NCBI GenBank assembly: GCA_947253735.1
Contig: CAMYAU010000050.1
Span: forward strand, 1-10,856
From: an uncultured Varibaculum sp.
GTDB taxonomy: Bacteria; Actinomycetota; Actinomycetes; Actinomycetales; Actinomycetaceae
Direction of reading: 5' to 3'
DNA: 10,856 nt
Positions 7,788 to 10,856 of this stretch are shown in pieces (position 1 is the stretch's first letter; each line of letters begins with the position of its first letter). The translations under genes and the position numbers were made by a program. The notes beneath the pieces are model-generated. The model worked only from the letters and a program-made list of their open reading frames with translations, was not told where the DNA came from and made no database searches.

Positions 7788-7800
7788 ATTCCAAGTAATG
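7771..7800. promoter_or_regulatory. candidate operator: palindrome flanked by direct repeats
   Basis: TGGAATA (7777-7783), a 3-nt spacer and TATTCCA (7787-7793) form a perfect 7-bp inverted repeat. The direct repeat AAGTAATG occurs at 7771-7778 and again at 7793-7800, 22 bp apart. The whole covers the predicted -10 and start region of the divergent coiled-coil gene, a position suited to repressor binding. No regulator is identified. Confidence 0.4.
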
Positions 7801-7823
7801 CCTAATCTCAGCGGCTCATCTTC

Positions 7824-7830
7824 AGGGAGG
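7824..7830 (+). promoter_or_regulatory. ribosome binding site of the coiled-coil gene
   Basis: AGGGAGG lies 5 nt before GTG at 7836. It fixes this GTG as the start in preference to the in-frame ATG at codon 11, which would remove the N-terminal residues ahead of the conserved RGYD motif. Confidence 0.8.
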
Positions 7831-7835
7831 ACCAG

Positions 7836-9221
7836 GTGGAAGAACAAACTGATTTCCCGATCGTAATGCGCGGTTACGATCGCGTTCAGGTCGATTTGCA
7901 GATTCAGACTTTGAACAACCAAATTACCGAGTTGCAGCAAAAGCTGGAAACAGTTGACCAGCGCAACGTGGATTTGGGTGAACAGCTGGCAGATGCGCAA
8001 AATCAATTGCGCTCTTCTGACCGCAGCTCTTATACCGGGATTGGTGCCCGGATAGAACAGTTGCTGCGCAGCGCGGAAGAACAATCTACCGCGGTGATTA
8101 ACAAGGCCAACGCCGAAGCCGAACAGCTGATGGATAAAACCCGCAAGAACGCTCAAGATATGGCAGAGCGGGCAGAGGCAGAGGCCGCCTCCCTAATTTC
8201 AGAGGCTCGCCGCGAGGCCGAGGAACGCACCACCACCGCCGCAACCGAATCCGAAACGGTGTTGACCAACGCGCAGCATCGGGCAGACGAATTGGTGGCC
8301 GCGGCAGAGCGGGAAGCCTCCTCTTTGCGGGCTGAAACCAACACCCAGGTTTCTGACCTGAAAGCAACGGTAGATCGGGAAACTGAACTACAGCGTGCTC
8401 AGGCCGAAAAAGACTACGTGGAGATGCGGGTCAAGGCAGAGCAAGAAGCTTCCCAGCTGCGCAATGATGCAACCGCCGAGGCGCAGGCACTGCGGGAATC
8501 GTCCCTGCAAGAAGCGACCAAGAGCCGAGAAGAGGCAAAGGCGCAGGCAGAAAAGACGCTCGCTGATGCTCGCGCCCAGTCTGAGAGCATTTTGAAAGAG
8601 GCGCGGGAAAGCGCTGACAGTATCCGCGCCGAGATTCAGCAGATGCGCCAAGAGGCCGAAACCGAGATTGCAGCGGCTCGTGCCGCCGCTCGCGAGGCCG
8701 ATGCCCAGGCTCATGAGCAGTCTCGCTCCGAAACCTCCGCGATGGTGGCGGCAGCTAAGGCTCAGGTCGCCGATGCCGAGAAGCACTTGGGTGAAACCTT
8801 GCAGCGGGCGGAGCGCTTGCTGACCGATACCGATGCGGTAGTACGTCGCCGTCAGGAAGATGCACGCCGCGCGGCCGAAGCTACCATTGCGGCTGCCGAG
8901 GGCGAAGCCGAGCAGGTGCGCGAAGCTGCTCGCATCGAGGCACAGGCCGAGCGGGCAGCCGCGCAGCGCACGGTGGAGCGTCTGGAACGTCAGCGCGAGT
9001 CCATTGCCGCTTATCTCGAAGAGATGCGCGGCCTGCTAGGCACTGAGACCGCTACCGGGCTCGAGGGGCTAACCCCCATGCAACAGTTGCCGGCAGTGCT
9101 GGCACAGCCGGAAGAAGCAGCCGAATCTGAGCAACCAGCTCCGCTGGAGCCTCCGGTCAATCCGGTAACTCCCGATGAAGAATCGGCGGCTACCGATCTG
9201 TTTACCAGCGAGGAACAATAG
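7836..9221 (+). CDS. DivIVA-like/Scy-FilP-like hendecad coiled-coil protein
   Basis: A 461-aa cytoplasmic protein, likely a polarity or cell-envelope-growth scaffold. The N-terminus (FPIVMRGYDRVQVD, residues 7-20) matches the DivIVA-type lead segment in which a GYD..qVD motif begins a short coiled coil. A linker (about 59-70) and GIGARIEQLL follow, then a very long Ala/Glu/Arg-rich coiled coil. From V87 it falls into 11-residue units (for example LISEARREAEE, ILKEARESADS) through at least residue 262, and less regularly to about 400. The last 55 or so residues are Pro/Glu-rich and probably disordered. Streptomyces Scy and FilP share this hendecad style; FilP homologues are often mislabelled cellulose-binding protein. 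It is longer than FilP and much shorter than Scy. It is not the main Wag31/DivIVA, which has a different N-terminus. The gene is monocistronic as far as seen, with its own promoter and terminator. Confidence 0.88.
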   Translation: MEEQTDFPIVMRGYDRVQVDLQIQTLNNQITELQQKLETVDQRNVDLGEQLADAQNQLRSSDRSSYTGIGARIEQLLRSAEEQSTAVINKANAEAEQLMDKTRKNAQDMAERAEAEAASLISEARREAEERTTTAATESETVLTNAQHRADELVAAAEREASSLRAETNTQVSDLKATVDRETELQRAQAEKDYVEMRVKAEQEASQLRNDATAEAQALRESSLQEATKSREEAKAQAEKTLADARAQSESILKEARESADSIRAEIQQMRQEAETEIAAARAAAREADAQAHEQSRSETSAMVAAAKAQVADAEKHLGETLQRAERLLTDTDAVVRRRQEDARRAAEATIAAAEGEAEQVREAARIEAQAERAAAQRTVERLERQRESIAAYLEEMRGLLGTETATGLEGLTPMQQLPAVLAQPEEAAESEQPAPLEPPVNPVTPDEESAATDLFTSEEQ

Positions 9222-9241
9222 GCTAAATAAGCTCGTTTAAT

Positions 9242-9290
9242 AGTCTCTGGGCGCGTCTTTGGAATACCGAAGACGCGCCCAGAGACTTTT
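9242..9290 (+). terminator. strong intrinsic terminator of the coiled-coil gene
   Basis: AGTCTCTGGGCGCGTCTT (9242-9259) is perfectly complementary to 9270-9287, and the stem can extend by a U-G pair and two G-C pairs to an AATA loop (9263-9266), about 21 bp in all. It is followed by a short T run (9287-9290). It begins 20 bp after the stop codon. The opposite direction lacks a T run, so it should act mainly on the plus strand. Confidence 0.85.
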
Positions 9291-9442
9291 AGGGATGAGC
9301 AAGCTAATAACGGCATAGATCTGACCGAATAGCCCTAGGCGTTGAGCAGACGGTGAGAAAGCGGCTATTCAGGTAATCGTCCGCGGCACCTTAACGGCGG
9401 AACTATTCGATAGCTCGCAGCCGTCTAAGCCTTCCGGCCGCG
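9291..9442. other. intergenic region between convergent genes
   Basis: No open frame with coding character and no tRNA is seen. The stretch contains several short complementary segments (GAATAGCC 9327-9334 with GGCTATTC 9363-9370; AGACGG 9348-9353 with CCGTCT 9421-9426) but no hairpin with a T run that would clearly terminate the UPF0210 transcript. Confidence 0.5.
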
Positions 9443-10807
9443 TTAGTTCTTAAAGGAATGCACGGGGGCGGGGATGCGTCCGCCACGGGCGGCAAACTTT
9501 GCAGAAGAAAATGGGGATACTTCCATAATCGGCGCCCAGCCTAGGAGCCCCCCGAAATTAGCTTTGTCGCCCACGCTTTTACCTGGCACTGGAATCACGC
9601 GCACAGCGGTGGTTTTCCCGTTGGCAACCCCGATTGCGGCCTCATCGGCAATCAAGCCGGTGATAGTGGCGGCAGGGGTATCACCGGGAATCGCAATCAT
9701 ATCCAAGCCCACTGAACAGATAGCGGTCATGGCTTCCAGCTTCGCCAGACTCAAGGAGCCGCGCTGGACTGCCTGAATCATATTCGCGTCCTCGGAAACT
9801 GGAATAAAGGAGCCAGAAAGTCCCCCTACAAGGGAACAAGCCATCAGGCCGCCCTTTTTAACCGCATCGTTTAGCAGCGCCAGTGCGGCAGTGGTGCCGG
9901 GCGCGCCCACGGTTTCTACACCCAGCTCTTCTAAAATCGCTGCCACGGAATCTCCCACCGCCGGGGTAGGGGCCAGCGATAAATCTACAATCCCAAAATT
10001 CACGCCTAGTCGTTTAGCTACGGTTTGTCCCACCAGCTGTCCCATGCGGGTGATCTTGAAAGCTGATTTCTTAATAGCTTCTGCACATTCTTCAAAAGGT
10101 CGTCCGCGTACTGCCTCAAGCGCCCTCTCGATAACTCCGGGACCGGAAATACCTACGGACACTACCGCATCCGCTTGGTCAATCCCGTGGAAGGCACCGG
10201 CCATAAAGGGATTGTCTCCCACCGCATTGGCGAACACCACCAGTTTCGCTGCCCCGAGTCCGTCTTTATCAGCAGTTTTCTGTGCGGCAGCTAGTATCTG
10301 CTGCCCCATTTTGGCGGTAGCGCTCATATTGATGCCGCTGCGGGTGGAACCAATGTTCACCGAGGAACACACGATATCGGTAGTACTAAGCGCCTCGGGA
10401 ATCGAGTCGATTAGTGTTAAATCGCTGCGGGTAGCACCGGCTTGCACCAACGCGGAATAGCCGCCTACAAAATCTACCCCTACGGCCTTGCCTACTCGAT
10501 CAAGCGTCTGGGCAAAAGGGAGGGGATCATCGGTGCGACAAGCCGCTGCCACCAGTGAAATCGGGGTTACTGAGAGGCGTTTATTGATAATCGGCACCCC
10601 GAACTCGCCCGCGACTTCCTCGGCAGTGTCCACCAGACGGGAGGCGGCGCTTAAAATGCGTTCTTCGATTTGTGCACATGCCCGCTCGATATCGGTATCG
10701 GCGCAGTCCAACAGGGAAAGCCCCAAAGTTACGGTGCGTACGTCGAGGTTATCCTCGGCAATCATCTGTATGGTTTCCAGGATTTCCCCGGTGGTATCCA
10801 CGCCCAT
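9443..10807 (-). CDS. UPF0210/DUF711 protein (PFL family)
   Basis: A 454-aa cytoplasmic protein of a widespread, highly conserved family whose biochemical role is not established. The family is called PFL family because its fold resembles pyruvate formate-lyase-type barrels. The full-length match is clear: GEILETIQMI...NLDVRTVTLG at the start, INKRLSVTP, VGGYSALV, SSVNIGSTRSGINM, GDNPFMAGAFHG, VSVGISGPGV, LAPTPAVGDSVA, GAPGTTAALALL, and the hallmark C-terminus RGGRIPAPVHSFKN. The length is normal for the family (about 450 aa). No glycyl-radical RVxGY motif is present, so a glycyl-radical mechanism should not be assumed. The ATG at 10807 follows AAGGGAG (10812-10818) by 4 nt. In many bacteria an ACT-domain UPF0237 gene lies directly upstream; only 49 bp remain here, so this cannot be judged. 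The gene is convergent with the coiled-coil gene. Confidence 0.95.
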   Translation of the reverse strand: MGVDTTGEILETIQMIAEDNLDVRTVTLGLSLLDCADTDIERACAQIEERILSAASRLVDTAEEVAGEFGVPIINKRLSVTPISLVAAACRTDDPLPFAQTLDRVGKAVGVDFVGGYSALVQAGATRSDLTLIDSIPEALSTTDIVCSSVNIGSTRSGINMSATAKMGQQILAAAQKTADKDGLGAAKLVVFANAVGDNPFMAGAFHGIDQADAVVSVGISGPGVIERALEAVRGRPFEECAEAIKKSAFKITRMGQLVGQTVAKRLGVNFGIVDLSLAPTPAVGDSVAAILEELGVETVGAPGTTAALALLNDAVKKGGLMACSLVGGLSGSFIPVSEDANMIQAVQRGSLSLAKLEAMTAICSVGLDMIAIPGDTPAATITGLIADEAAIGVANGKTTAVRVIPVPGKSVGDKANFGGLLGWAPIMEVSPFSSAKFAARGGRIPAPVHSFKN

Positions 10808-10856
10808 GATTCTCCCTTGTGATTATGGTGCTTTGAGTAGTTCAGTAGTAATGGGT

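Noticed and set aside
7740..8156. Minus-strand open frame across the coiled-coil gene start
   Set aside because: It is the shadow of an Ala/Glu-rich coding frame and would cover the divergent promoter region; no recognisable domain or ribosome binding site.
9443..10807. UPF0210 protein as an active glycyl-radical enzyme
   Set aside because: No RVxGY-type glycyl loop or paired-cysteine active site is evident and no activase gene is nearby; the PFL label refers to fold only.

Overview
The window looks like chromosomal DNA of an actinomycete of moderate GC content (roughly 50-55% by eye). The evidence is a DivIVA/Scy-like hendecad coiled-coil protein, a CnoX-type thioredoxin with a C-terminal helical repeat region, a bitopic-tail/lipoprotein gene pair of actinobacterial style, and frequent GTG and TTG starts. 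A member of the Actinomycetaceae (Varibaculum- or Mobiluncus-like) is my best guess, but it is inferred from protein style and base composition and was not tested by any search.

Layout. Bases 1-2700 (+) hold most of a GH2 beta-galactosidase (lacZ), cut off at its 5' end by the window edge. Facing it, 2779-4080 (-) is galactokinase (galK). Upstream of galK on the same strand are three tightly packed genes: 7600-6098, a membrane protein with a long repetitive Pro/Ser/Gln/Tyr tail; 6101-5094, a lipoprotein of unknown function that overlaps it by ATGA; and 5081-4155, a thioredoxin-domain protein 12 bp further on. A 235-bp divergent intergenic region (7601-7835) separates this operon from 7836-9221 (+), a DivIVA-like coiled-coil protein that ends in a strong hairpin terminator. 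The window closes with 10807-9443 (-), a UPF0210/DUF711 (PFL-fold) protein.

How the genes fit together. LacZ and GalK together give lactose hydrolysis and entry of galactose into the Leloir pathway, although they are convergent and cannot share a transcript. The membrane protein, lipoprotein and thioredoxin genes form an apparent translationally coupled unit that spans membrane, cell surface and cytoplasm. Its function is not known to me, and it is the best candidate here for an undescribed system. The divergent coiled-coil gene suggests a link to envelope growth or polarity, but that link is contextual only. No tRNA, rRNA, CRISPR array, transposase or phage gene was seen. Apart from the repeats inside the tail of the membrane protein, the region looks like ordinary chromosome.
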